NCBI GenBank assembly: GCA_014860455.1 | Contig: JACZJQ010000223.1 | Span: forward strand, 1-64,000 | From: Bryobacteraceae bacterium | GTDB lineage: Bacteria; Acidobacteriota; Terriglobia; Bryobacterales; Bryobacteraceae | DNA: 64,000 nucleotides | Reading direction: 5' to 3' | Shown: one piece after another, positions 7,249 to 15,644 of the stretch | How positions within the stretch are numbered: position 1 is the first letter of the stretch | Layout of the letters: each line of letters opens with the position of its first letter | Made by a program: the position numbers and the translations under genes | Notes under the pieces: generated by a model | Databases searched by the model: none | The model's input: the letters and a program-made list of their open reading frames with translations, nothing else | What the model was told of the DNA's origin: nothing

Positions 7249-10020
7249 CTAAGCTGGCTGTCTGCCGCGCGGCCAGCCGCTGCGTCTGCGCCATTCGACC
7301 ATAAGGGCGCTAGCGACGAAGATGGACGAGTAAGTGCCGGCGATGATGCCGGCGAGCAGGGTGAAGGCGATGCCGTTGAGCATGTCTCCGCCGAGGAAGT
7401 AGAGGGCCAGACAGGCCAGGATGGTGGGGCCGGCGGTGAGCAGGGTGCGGCTCAAGGTCTGGTTGATCGAGAGGTTCACGAGATCGAGGAAAGAGCCTGT
7501 CGACTTGGCGAGATTCTCGTTTTCGCGGACGCGGTCGAAGACGACGATCTTGTCGTTCATTGAATAGCCGATCAGCGTCAGCAGGGCAGCCAGGATATTG
7601 AGGTTGAGTTCGCGGCCGGTGAGCGAGAGCAGGCCGAGGGTGATGACGACGTCGTGGATGGTGGCGAGCACGGCGGTGACGCCGTCCACCAGGCGGAAGC
7701 GGAGGGCGATGTAGACGAGCATGCCAGCGAGTGCGCCAACAGTGGCCAGCAGAGCCTGTTTGCGCATTTGTTCACCGGCGCGCGGACCGACCATCTCGAC
7801 CGAACGGACCTGGAACGTGCCGAGGGCTGCACTGCCGTTGAGCCGCGCGATGACCTCGCCGGTGACGCCGGGGATCTGCTTCAGGTCGTTCCAATCGCGG
7901 ATGATGCCGCCGCGTTCGCGGTCGCGGAAGGCGAGGATGCGGGCGGTGAGGCTTTCAGGCGAGATGTTGGTTTCGCCGAGAGCCTCAGCGACAGCCGCGG
8001 GCGGGGCGTTGTTGAAGTCGAGCTTGCCGGAGGTGTTGCCGTATTTGCCGGTGAGTGTCGCACGGATAAGCGTGCGGGCGCGTTCGAGGGTTTGCTCATC
8101 GGCGAGTTGAGTGCCGATGATGAACTCGCCGGAGCCTTGGGATTCCTGAACCGAGATCTCGCCGGGGATCTTCGACGAAAGCACCGCGCGGACCTCATCG
8201 ATTGGAGGTTTTGGGGAGAAGCGGACTTCGGTCAAGGTGCCGCCGCGGAAGTCGAGGCCATACTCGATGCCGTCATGGAACCAAAGGCTACCAAGGCTGA
8301 CGGCGAGCATGAGAGCCGAGAGACCGAGCGTAAGGCGGCGTTTACCGAGGAAGGCGATGCTGGCCGGCTTGAAGAGTTCCCTGGCGCCGCTTCGCGGCCA
8401 GATGCTGAGGGAGTGGATGTGCCTATTCCGGGAGATCTGCCAGTCGAAGATGGCGCGAGAGACGAACACGGCGGTGAAGAGGTTTGCCACAAGGCCGATG
8501 ACGAGGGTGACGGCAAAACCACGCACGGGACCGGTGCCGAACATGAAGAGGAAAGCGCTGGCGACGACGGTGGTGACATGGGTATCGACGATGGTGACAA
8601 GCGCTCGCTGGAAGCCGGAGGCGATGGCCTGAGGAACAGCTCTGGCGGCCCGGAGTTCCTCTTTGATGCGTTCGAAGATGAGGACATTGGAATCGACCGC
8701 CATACCGATGGAGAGGACCAGGCCGGCTATGCCAGGCAGGGTCCAGGTGGCATCGATGTAGCTGAGGGCGGAGACGGTCAGGATGGTGTTCAGAAGCAAG
8801 GCCAGGACAGCGTTCCAGCCGGCGCCGCGGTAGTAGAGGACCATGGAGGCGATGACCAGGGCCAAGCCGGCAAGACCCGCGGTCAGGCCCCGGCGGATGG
8901 AATCGGCGCCGAGAGAGGGACCAACAATGCGTTCCTCGATAACTTTGATGCCGGCCGGCAAAGCGCCGGCGCGCAGGTTCAATGCCAGATCAGAAGCCTC
9001 CTGCTGGCTGCCTCCGCCGGTGATACGGCCCTGGTCAGAGATCTTGCCATCGATCACCGGCGCGCTGAGAACCTGATTGTCGAGCACGATGGCCAGACGG
9101 TTGTGGATGTTGGCCTCGGTGAAGCGTTCGAACCGTCCCGCGGCATCCTGGGTCAGCACGAAGCCGGTGTCCCAGCCCATTCCGTTTTCACTCTGCTGAG
9201 GGCGGGCGTCGCGCAAGTCTCTGCCGGTGATGACCGGCGACCGGTTGAGCAGCCACCAAGACGGGCCTTCGGCAGACTGCTGAGCGCCCTGGACCAGGCG
9301 CGTACCGGCGGGCAGGACGCCGCCATGGGCGGCCATGGCGTCGTGCTGGGAGGAGTATGGACCGCCTTTAATGGCACAGAGTTCGAGCATGGCCGAGGTC
9401 TGGAGGATGGCTTTGACGCGAGCCGGGTCGCCGACCCCGGGCAGTTGGACAAGCACTTCAGCCTCGCCTTCCGATCCGCCGCGCTGCTGGACGCTGGCCT
9501 CAGCCACACCGAGCGCGTTGACCTTGCGGTTGAGGGTCTCCATGGTCTGGTCTAGAGTATCCTGGCGCAGGGCGATCTGGGCTTCCTTGCGGATGGTTGC
9601 CTGGTAGCTGCCGGGGCCGGCCTGGGCGATGTGCCAGGTTGATCCGGCGGCGTCACGCAGGACGGTCAACGCCTCGCCCAAAAGCGGGGCTTCGATGCCG
9701 CCAATTTGAATGGCGATTGTGCCGGCGGCGTCGAAGGTGGCGGGGTCGTTGCCGCCGATCGAATCATAGGAGATCTGTTTGGCCGCCATGGCGTTGCGCA
9801 GGCGTTCAATGGCCTGATCGGCTTCGGCCTTGAAGGCGTCCTGCACCTGGACTTGTAGAACCATATGGCTGCCGCCTTTGAGGTCGAGGCCGAGCCTGAT
9901 TTTGTTGGACCAGTTGTTGAGCAGGTCCTGGCGCGATGCGGGCAGACCAGTGATGCCGATAATGCTAAAGACGACGATTGCCAGAATGAGCAACCACTTC
10001 CAACGCAGAGTTGAGGGCAT
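7249..10020 (-). CDS. secDF: SecD-SecF fusion protein translocase subunit
   Basis: A 923-residue fusion of SecD (about 1-540) and SecF (about 560-923). These use the proton gradient to pull pre-proteins through SecYEG. SecD signs are LGLDLKGG (43-50), the periplasmic P1 region, and the RND-type membrane part with AVDSNVLIFERIKEE (about 442-456). SecF signs are YGLDFRGGTL (about 587-596) and NDKIVVFDRVREN (about 822-834). Twelve membrane segments are expected. Residues about 666-735 of the SecF periplasmic region are unusual: they read like a ComEA-type helix-hairpin-helix (LDFNNAPPAAVAEAL, then ILAFRDRERGG, then DLKQIPGVT). A strong AGGAAGGA site precedes the ATG. No yajC is adjacent. Confidence 0.95.
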   Translation of the reverse strand: MPSTLRWKWLLILAIVVFSIIGITGLPASRQDLLNNWSNKIRLGLDLKGGSHMVLQVQVQDAFKAEADQAIERLRNAMAAKQISYDSIGGNDPATFDAAGTIAIQIGGIEAPLLGEALTVLRDAAGSTWHIAQAGPGSYQATIRKEAQIALRQDTLDQTMETLNRKVNALGVAEASVQQRGGSEGEAEVLVQLPGVGDPARVKAILQTSAMLELCAIKGGPYSSQHDAMAAHGGVLPAGTRLVQGAQQSAEGPSWWLLNRSPVITGRDLRDARPQQSENGMGWDTGFVLTQDAAGRFERFTEANIHNRLAIVLDNQVLSAPVIDGKISDQGRITGGGSQQEASDLALNLRAGALPAGIKVIEERIVGPSLGADSIRRGLTAGLAGLALVIASMVLYYRGAGWNAVLALLLNTILTVSALSYIDATWTLPGIAGLVLSIGMAVDSNVLIFERIKEELRAARAVPQAIASGFQRALVTIVDTHVTTVVASAFLFMFGTGPVRGFAVTLVIGLVANLFTAVFVSRAIFDWQISRNRHIHSLSIWPRSGARELFKPASIAFLGKRRLTLGLSALMLAVSLGSLWFHDGIEYGLDFRGGTLTEVRFSPKPPIDEVRAVLSSKIPGEISVQESQGSGEFIIGTQLADEQTLERARTLIRATLTGKYGNTSGKLDFNNAPPAAVAEALGETNISPESLTARILAFRDRERGGIIRDWNDLKQIPGVTGEVIARLNGSAALGTFQVRSVEMVGPRAGEQMRKQALLATVGALAGMLVYIALRFRLVDGVTAVLATIHDVVITLGLLSLTGRELNLNILAALLTLIGYSMNDKIVVFDRVRENENLAKSTGSFLDLVNLSINQTLSRTLLTAGPTILACLALYFLGGDMLNGIAFTLLAGIIAGTYSSIFVASALMVEWRRRSGWPRGRQPA

Positions 10021-10167
10021 GAGTATTCCTTCCTTGAGCAGGCCTTGCGGCCATGAGTGATTGAACCGCCACGCAAGGTGAAACCGGCAGGGCTTGGGCA
10101 GGCCGGAGATGCGAGGACGATCATTATCCGTAAGCGGTGACGCAGAGATCCGCGCCCGCAGACACGA

Positions 10168-10545
10168 TTAAAGGAAGGACGGGATGGGGGGAGCGCGGCT
10201 GGTGTTGGAAGCGGTGAAACCGGGAGGGACGGCTGCGTCGGGACCGGAGGCGGAAACTGCACCGGCCCGGAATAACGAAGCGACGGCGGTCCAGACAAGG
10301 CTGGCGCCGGGCGAATCGTTGCGCGGCGAGGTACGTTCGTTCTGGACCTTGCCGAGAGGCAGGAGCGAATCGCCTGGCTGTCTGCCCGGAGCGGAGCCGG
10401 CGCCATGGGACGACGGGGCTGGGCGGGTGAGACGGACCGAGGCCTCGACGGTGCAGGACGGGGGAGTGAGGGCCGGAACGGCAAGCATGAGCAGGGCCGG
10501 GAGGCCGTATTGCCAGATTCCCGTCAAGGTCTTGCTCACATTCAT
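10168..10545 (-). CDS. Putative exported small protein, 125 aa
   Basis: Unrecognised. The frame begins MNVSKTLTGIWQYG and continues into a hydrophobic stretch (ALLMLAVPALT) like a signal peptide. The rest is Ser/Pro/Ala-rich and low in complexity. There is no good ribosome site and no homology that I can name, so it may be non-coding. It is placed upstream of secDF on the same strand and divergent from the DUF3667 gene. If it is not a gene, 10021-10615 is a 595-base gap in which I otherwise see only a short GGCC-GCAA-GGCC hairpin near 10041-10052. Confidence 0.35.
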   Translation of the reverse strand: MNVSKTLTGIWQYGLPALLMLAVPALTPPSCTVEASVRLTRPAPSSHGAGSAPGRQPGDSLLPLGKVQNERTSPRNDSPGASLVWTAVASLFRAGAVSASGPDAAVPPGFTASNTSRAPPIPSFL

Positions 10546-10615
10546 TAAATTAGCAGAGTGGCGGGCGGCATTCAGGCATACCGGGAGGTTGGCAGCATGT
10601 GCTTCAATATCACCA

Positions 10616-11419
10616 ATGGATAGCCCTACCGATGCACCCGTCCAGTGCCGGAATTGCAGCCAAATGCTCTCTGGCAGCTATTGCCAGGGCTGCGGAGAGG
10701 CGAGACCGGATGCGCATGAATGGTCGTGGCGGCATTTCCTGCACCACTCGGTGCATGAGTTCACGCACGTGGATTCGAAGATTTTCCAGACGTTCTGGCT
10801 GCTGTTCCGGCGGCCGGGCTTACTGACCACCGAATACTGGAGCGGGCGAAGAACGGCTTATATCCGGCCGCTGCGGCTGTACATCATCGCGGCGGCGGTT
10901 CACTTGCTGGCTGTCAGCTCAGGTTTCTATGCCGTGGACTTCATCAAGATCGGCAAGGAGTCGCCTCAACTCGACAGCCTGGTTGCGATGGTGGCGAAGA
11001 GTTCCGGCATGGATACGGCCGCCGCCGGGGATCGGCTCAATCTCCAGTTCCAGCGAGTCTACGGCGCAGCCCAGTATGTAGCCGTCTGTTTCTTCGCGCT
11101 AGTTCCCTGGCTGCTCTACCGCAAGCGCCATCCCTACTACATCCAGCACCTGATCTTCGCGCTGCATGTCTACGCCTTCTGGTTTCTGGTTTCGTCCGTG
11201 ACCGGCCTGATCTTCGCCAAGCGGCCCTGGCTCTCGTCTCCGATGGCTCTGATCACCACCGCCTATCTGTTTTTTGCGATCCGGCGGATCTACGGCCAGC
11301 GGCTTAGAACCACGCTCTGGAAGTGCGTTCTGCTGAGGTTGGGGCACATGCTGGCGGAGGCTCTCGCCATCGCCGCCGGCATGGGCGGGGCGATCCTCTG
11401 GGCGCTGGTGAAGCGTTAG
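10616..11419 (+). CDS. DUF3667 family membrane protein
   Basis: A 267-residue protein starting with a zinc-ribbon-like segment (CRNCSQMLSGSYCQGCGEA, two Cys-x2-Cys pairs). The family helix 'HEWSWRHFLHH..HEFTH.DSKIFQTFWLLFRRPG' follows, then four or five membrane segments. This is the layout of DUF3667 proteins, whose function is not known. The start is the ATG directly before the zinc-ribbon; the same frame is open for another 144 codons upstream, but that part lies opposite the predicted small exported protein and is unlike the family. It ends three bases before a convergent TPR gene. Confidence 0.8.
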   Translation: MDSPTDAPVQCRNCSQMLSGSYCQGCGEARPDAHEWSWRHFLHHSVHEFTHVDSKIFQTFWLLFRRPGLLTTEYWSGRRTAYIRPLRLYIIAAAVHLLAVSSGFYAVDFIKIGKESPQLDSLVAMVAKSSGMDTAAAGDRLNLQFQRVYGAAQYVAVCFFALVPWLLYRKRHPYYIQHLIFALHVYAFWFLVSSVTGLIFAKRPWLSSPMALITTAYLFFAIRRIYGQRLRTTLWKCVLLRLGHMLAEALAIAAGMGGAILWALVKR

Positions 11420-11422
11420 GGC

Positions 11423-12586
11423 TCACCGGGTGCGTTTCGCGGGGACGGCGGTACGCTTGCGGGCCGGTTTCGCGGGTGCGTATTCGGCGAGGGAAGCGGT
11501 CAGCTTCTTGCGCAATTCGGCATGTTCGATGCGGTTGGCATCGGTAAGGGCCAGCGCCTTGCGGTAGAGGGCGAGGGCTTCCTTCATTTGCTTCTGGCGG
11601 ATGAGTTCGCCGGCCTGACGGACGAGTCCGTTGGCGTGGAACAACGCCCTCAGAGCGACGGCCTTGGCTTCGGCGGCCTGGGCGTCGTCTTCCCTGCCCC
11701 AGTCACGGTAGAGCGAGGCGATCTTGTCGAGCGTCAGGATCACCATCGGATGTTCCTGGCCGGCCGTTCCGATCCAGGACTTCAGCAGCCGCTCGTATAC
11801 CTGCTCGGCTTCGGCGTGTTTCTTCTGGCCGTAAAGGGCGTAGGCGAGCCCGTCGAGGGAAGAAACCAGGTCGATGTGGTCGCGGCCCTGGGCGCGTTCG
11901 CGGATGAGGACGGCGTGTTGGTAGGCCTCCTCGGCCTTGGCGTAGTCGCGGGCCTGAAGGGCGTAGACGCCCAGGCGTTCGAGTTCGGTGGTGAGCCAGA
12001 CGTGCCATTCGCCGAGCTGGGCGGCGCGCATACGTATGGAACGTTCTGAATAGACAACGGCAGCCGGCTTTTCGCCCATGGCCGAATAGACCTGGGCCTG
12101 GCGGCTGAGAACGTCGGCAAGGCGGGGATCGGCCATGCCCTGGGGCTGCCTGGCGTACTGCTGTTCAATGGACTTGAGCAGTGCCGCGGCGCGCTCATAC
12201 TCTTTACGCCATTCGAGGATGCCGGCCAGTTCGATGCGGTCGTCGGAGAGATCGACCAGGGCGGCTTTTTCGTAGCGCTCACGCCAGTTCATGGCGATTT
12301 CAAGGTATTGTTCGGCCTTTTCGTAGTCGCCGATGGAGGCGTTGACGGCCGTCAGGGCCTTGAGAACTTCATATCGAGTGCGTGACTCGGCGGGTCCGGT
12401 ATCGGCGATTTGACGGGCCTCCTCGAGGAGGCTGAGGGCGGTGGCGCGGTCGCCTTTCTGGTAGCTGGCCAACCCATCCTGAAGGAGGCCGGGGGCGGAT
12501 TTCACCAACGACTGGACGGCCGGGGTCTGGCCGGCGGTGCTGGCGAGCGAACACAAGATCAGGAGTGAGCCGAGCAATCGCATCAT
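11423..12586 (-). CDS. Exported tetratricopeptide-repeat protein
   Basis: A 387-residue protein with a signal peptide (LLGSLLILCSLASTAGQ) and helical pairs throughout. Several TPR units are recognisable, for example GDYEKAEQYLEIAM, RDYAKAEEAYQHAV, KKHAEAEQVYERLL and KQMKEALALYRKAL. The C-terminus is strongly basic (KPARKRTAVPAKRTR). TPRs mediate protein-protein contacts; the partner is unknown. The repeats are of the kinesin-light-chain-like, longer-loop type common in secreted acidobacterial proteins. It is convergent with the DUF3667 gene and divergent from the DUF3108 gene. Confidence 0.85.
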   Translation of the reverse strand: MMRLLGSLLILCSLASTAGQTPAVQSLVKSAPGLLQDGLASYQKGDRATALSLLEEARQIADTGPAESRTRYEVLKALTAVNASIGDYEKAEQYLEIAMNWRERYEKAALVDLSDDRIELAGILEWRKEYERAAALLKSIEQQYARQPQGMADPRLADVLSRQAQVYSAMGEKPAAVVYSERSIRMRAAQLGEWHVWLTTELERLGVYALQARDYAKAEEAYQHAVLIRERAQGRDHIDLVSSLDGLAYALYGQKKHAEAEQVYERLLKSWIGTAGQEHPMVILTLDKIASLYRDWGREDDAQAAEAKAVALRALFHANGLVRQAGELIRQKQMKEALALYRKALALTDANRIEHAELRKKLTASLAEYAPAKPARKRTAVPAKRTR

Positions 12587-12673
12587 TTGACTCGAGTATC
12601 CAGACGGTCAATTCGATCTTACCGTTTCGCCGCCGGAGGTTTGCGGCTGGTGAGCCCCATTTGACAGACTAGG

Positions 12674-13414
12674 GTGGTGAAGCGATCCGTCGCCATTAGA
12701 GCCGCCTTGCTGTTTTGTCTGGCCGTTGCCGCGCCCTGCGGGGCGCAGAGCGGACCGGAGTCGTTCAGCTATGGCGCCGAATGGCGATTCCTGCGATCGG
12801 GGCAGGTGACGCTGGATTTCACCGCGGGCCGGACAATATTGAATCTGAAAACGGTGGGGCTTGTGTCGACGCTGATTTCGGTGGAGGACCGGTACACGGC
12901 CGACTACGGCGAAGGTTTTTGCGCCAAGTCGCTGTTGCTGGACGCGCGGGAGGGCCGCAAGCACCGCGAGACGCGGGTGGCGTATGACGGCGAGCACCGG
13001 CGGGCGTCGATGACCGAGCGCGACCTGAAGAACGGCAAAGTCCTGGCGAAGAAGGACATGGAGATCCCGGCTTGCGTACATGAAGTAACCGGGGCGCTGA
13101 TGCGCCTGCGCAGCATCAAGCCCGAGCCGGGCGCGACGCTGGAGTGGCCGGTATCGGACGGCAAGAAGCTGATCTCTGCGCGTGTGGACGCGCTGGTGCG
13201 GGAAAAGGTGAAGACGCCGGCGGGGCAGTTTGACACCATCAAGTACGAGGCGTTCCTTTTCAACGGGCAACTCTACCGCCGCAAGGGACGTCTGTTTGTG
13301 TGGTTGACCGACGATGAGCGCCGGATGCCGGTGCAGTTTCGGATCCAGTTGCCGTTCTACATCGGTACGGTCACTTTACAACTGGAGAAGTTCCAGGAAG
13401 CCAACAAAGAATAA
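12674..13414 (+). CDS. DUF3108 domain exported protein
   Basis: A 246-residue protein starting at GTG with signal peptide AALLFCLAVAAPCGAQS. The body matches the DUF3108 pattern: an 'ESFSYGAEWRFLRSGQVTLDF' first strand, a central 'RVAYDGEHRRASM' strand, and a C-terminal 'GQLYRRKGRLFVWLTDDERRMPVQ' strand. These proteins are predicted periplasmic beta-rich proteins related to LolA/LolB-like folds; the molecular role is not established. Its stop codon overlaps the next gene's ATG by one base (TAATG), so it is translationally coupled to the SGNH hydrolase. Confidence 0.82.
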   Translation: MVKRSVAIRAALLFCLAVAAPCGAQSGPESFSYGAEWRFLRSGQVTLDFTAGRTILNLKTVGLVSTLISVEDRYTADYGEGFCAKSLLLDAREGRKHRETRVAYDGEHRRASMTERDLKNGKVLAKKDMEIPACVHEVTGALMRLRSIKPEPGATLEWPVSDGKKLISARVDALVREKVKTPAGQFDTIKYEAFLFNGQLYRRKGRLFVWLTDDERRMPVQFRIQLPFYIGTVTLQLEKFQEANKE

Positions 13415-14502
13415 TGAGACTTGCAACCTACATCCGGACGGCAGTGCTGAGCCTGGCCTGCGCCGCCACCTTGCCACTGGCGGCTCAACAGCCCGATGCG
13501 GTGCTGAACGACGCGCAGGCCAAGGCGCTGTATCAGAGGTCGCTGCAACTGATGGAATCGTCGGGCTTCGCCATGCCGGAGCTGGCGCGGGCCGGGGCCC
13601 CGTTGATGGAGAATATGCGCCAAACATTGGAAAGCCTGGACTTTCTGGGCTACAGGTCGGCGCAGTTGCACTACAAAATGATCGCCAACCTGAGGGCGTT
13701 TCTGATGGTCTCGGACGCGGTGCCGAAGCCGGTCCCCTTCCCCGAGGCGTCGCGGAGGCAACTGGCCGAACTGCGGGACCATCTGGCGTCGTTTGAGGTT
13801 TACTTCCAGTCGCAGGTGGAACAGTTGCAGCGTTCGCTCCGGGATCCGGACCGCGACAACTTCCGCCGCTACGCCGAGGCGAACACGTCCATCGCCTCGC
13901 GCAAGCCGGGGCAGATGCGGATTGTTTTTTTCGGCGACTCGATTACGGACGGCTGGCGGTTGAACGAGTACTTTCCGAGTCAGGATTTCATCAATCGCGG
14001 CATCTCGGGCCAGGTGACGTCGCAGATGCTGGCGCGATTCCTGCCCGATGTCGCGGCTCATAAACCTGACGCCGTGCTGATATTGGCCGGGACGAACGAC
14101 ATCGCGCGGGGCACGGCTCCGTCAACGATTCAGTCCAATCTGACCGCCATCGCCGATCTGGCCGATGCGCATAAGGTCAAACCGATCTTCGCCTCCATCC
14201 TGCCGGTGTCGGATTACCACAAGGGTGTGAACCCATCGTATGCTCGTACGCCGATGCGGCCGCCGGCCGTGATACAGGCGATGAATGCGTGGCTCAAGGA
14301 TTTCTGCGTGCGGCGCAATTATGTCTACCTTGACTACTTCACTGGGCTGGCCGATCAGGGAGGGCAATTGAAGGCCGATTACGCCGACGACGGGTTGCAT
14401 CCGAACCCGGCCGGGTATCGTGCGATGGCTCCGCTGGCGCTGGCGGCGATCGAAAAAGCGGTTCACCCACAACCGGAGAAGAAGAAACGGCGTCTATTCT
14501 AA
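13414..14502 (+). CDS. Exported SGNH/GDSL-type esterase with helical N-terminal domain
   Basis: A 362-residue protein with a signal peptide (LSLACAATLPLAAQQ). About 135 residues of helical sequence without a known domain follow, then a GDSL/SGNH hydrolase domain. The catalytic set is visible: Ser176 in GDSITDG, Gly199 in RGISGQ, Asn228 in GTNDI, and Asp326/His329 in DDGLHPN. Such enzymes remove acetyl or other acyl groups from polysaccharides or lipids; the substrate here is not known. It overlaps both neighbours by one base (TAATG at each end), so the three exported proteins form a tight translational unit. Confidence 0.88.
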   Translation: MRLATYIRTAVLSLACAATLPLAAQQPDAVLNDAQAKALYQRSLQLMESSGFAMPELARAGAPLMENMRQTLESLDFLGYRSAQLHYKMIANLRAFLMVSDAVPKPVPFPEASRRQLAELRDHLASFEVYFQSQVEQLQRSLRDPDRDNFRRYAEANTSIASRKPGQMRIVFFGDSITDGWRLNEYFPSQDFINRGISGQVTSQMLARFLPDVAAHKPDAVLILAGTNDIARGTAPSTIQSNLTAIADLADAHKVKPIFASILPVSDYHKGVNPSYARTPMRPPAVIQAMNAWLKDFCVRRNYVYLDYFTGLADQGGQLKADYADDGLHPNPAGYRAMAPLALAAIEKAVHPQPEKKKRRLF

Positions 14503-15623
14503 TGATGACGAGACTGCTGTCTCTTACCCTCGCTTTCTGCCTGTTGTTGACCGCACAGGCGCTACGGCTGAATCTGGGCCAGTTGCGAGCGTTCCTGCGC
14601 TCGTCGGTTCAGTTGCAGCACGAGGACAGGAGGGTGGCCGATTACGTCAAGAAGGTGGCTCTGACGGAACGGATCACCGAGCGCGATGTGGAGGAGTTGG
14701 CGGGCGAGGGGATTGGCCCGAGGACGATTGAAGCACTGAGGACACTGATCCCATCGACGGTGAACCTGCCGAATGCAACCCGCGACCCTGTTCTGCGGAC
14801 GGTCGAACAGCCGAAGATGGTCGGGCCGTCCGAGGCAGAGCAGAAACGCCTGATTGCCGATGCGCGCGACATTGCGCTGAACTACACGAAGCGACTGCCG
14901 GACTTCATCTGCCTGCAGGTGACGCGGCGGTATGTGGACCCGTCGGGGCTGGAGGTTTTTCATCTGGCCGATACGCTGGCGGCGAGGCTGTCGTATTTCG
15001 AACAGAAAGAGAACTACAAAACGGTTTCGGTGAACGGGCGGTTGACCGACATCGACATGGAGAAACTGGGCGGGGCGACATCGTCGGGCGAGTTCGGATC
15101 GATGCTGAAGCAGATCTTCGAGCCGGAGACTGATGCCGAGTTCTGGTGGGAGCGGTGGGCGAAACTGCGCGGGCGTGTGGTGCACGTGTTCGGCTACCGG
15201 GTGAAGCAGGCGCGTTCGAAATGGCATATCGTCTGGCAGAAGGAACTCGAGCATGTCCCAGGCTACAAAGGCCTGATTTACATCGATAAGGATGTGCCAG
15301 TGATCTACCGCGTGACGCTGGACGCCGAAACGCTGCCGCCGTCGTTCCCGATCCAAGAGGCCAGGACGCAGCTTGACTACGAGTACACCGACATCTCGGG
15401 CAGCGAGTTCCTGCTGCCGCTGCGGGCGGAGATGCGGATGCGGGAGGGAAAGTTCCTGGTGCGGAATAATGTCGAGTTCCGCAACTATCGCAAGTTCGGC
15501 GCCGAGGCGACGATCACCTACGACATTCCGGATGAACTATCCTCCGACGCGATGAAGGAAGAGAGCGTCCAACAGGCCACACCGCAGGCCACACCGCAGG
15601 CCAAGCCGCCGGGCAAGAAGTAA
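14502..15623 (+). CDS. Exported protein of unknown function, 373 aa
   Basis: Signal peptide LLSLTLAFCLLLTAQA. Residues about 27-90 are a helical segment (LGQLRAFLRSSVQLQHEDRR, then LTERITERDVEEL, then GIGPRTIEALRTL) that I associate with secreted acidobacterial proteins, but I cannot name a family for it. The remaining 270 residues are beta-rich (GLIYIDKDVPVIYRVTL, LRAEMRMREGKFLVRNN) and resemble outer-membrane lipoprotein-sorting-type folds. The tail is Gln/Pro-rich with a small direct repeat, QATP twice. It is coupled to the SGNH esterase gene by a one-base overlap. No function is inferred beyond envelope location. Confidence 0.7.
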   Translation: MMTRLLSLTLAFCLLLTAQALRLNLGQLRAFLRSSVQLQHEDRRVADYVKKVALTERITERDVEELAGEGIGPRTIEALRTLIPSTVNLPNATRDPVLRTVEQPKMVGPSEAEQKRLIADARDIALNYTKRLPDFICLQVTRRYVDPSGLEVFHLADTLAARLSYFEQKENYKTVSVNGRLTDIDMEKLGGATSSGEFGSMLKQIFEPETDAEFWWERWAKLRGRVVHVFGYRVKQARSKWHIVWQKELEHVPGYKGLIYIDKDVPVIYRVTLDAETLPPSFPIQEARTQLDYEYTDISGSEFLLPLRAEMRMREGKFLVRNNVEFRNYRKFGAEATITYDIPDELSSDAMKEESVQQATPQATPQAKPPGKK

Positions 15624-15644
15624 GCGGCACTGGTAAGGCGTAGA

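Noticed and set aside
7654-9555. A 633-codon open frame on the plus strand opposite secDF
   Set aside because: It lies wholly antisense to a clearly conserved SecD-SecF gene, has low-complexity Glu/Gly/Asp-rich sequence and no recognisable motif. It is a by-product of high-GC codon use.
10021-10167. Possible riboswitch or structured leader before secDF
   Set aside because: Only a short GGCC-GCAA-GGCC hairpin is visible. The conserved motifs of common riboswitches (cobalamin, glycine, c-di-GMP, SAM) were looked for and not found.
15573-15602. Short tandem repeat (CAGGCCACACCG unit) at the 3' end of the gene at 14502
   Set aside because: Only about two and a half units in a low-complexity coding tail; not a feature on its own.
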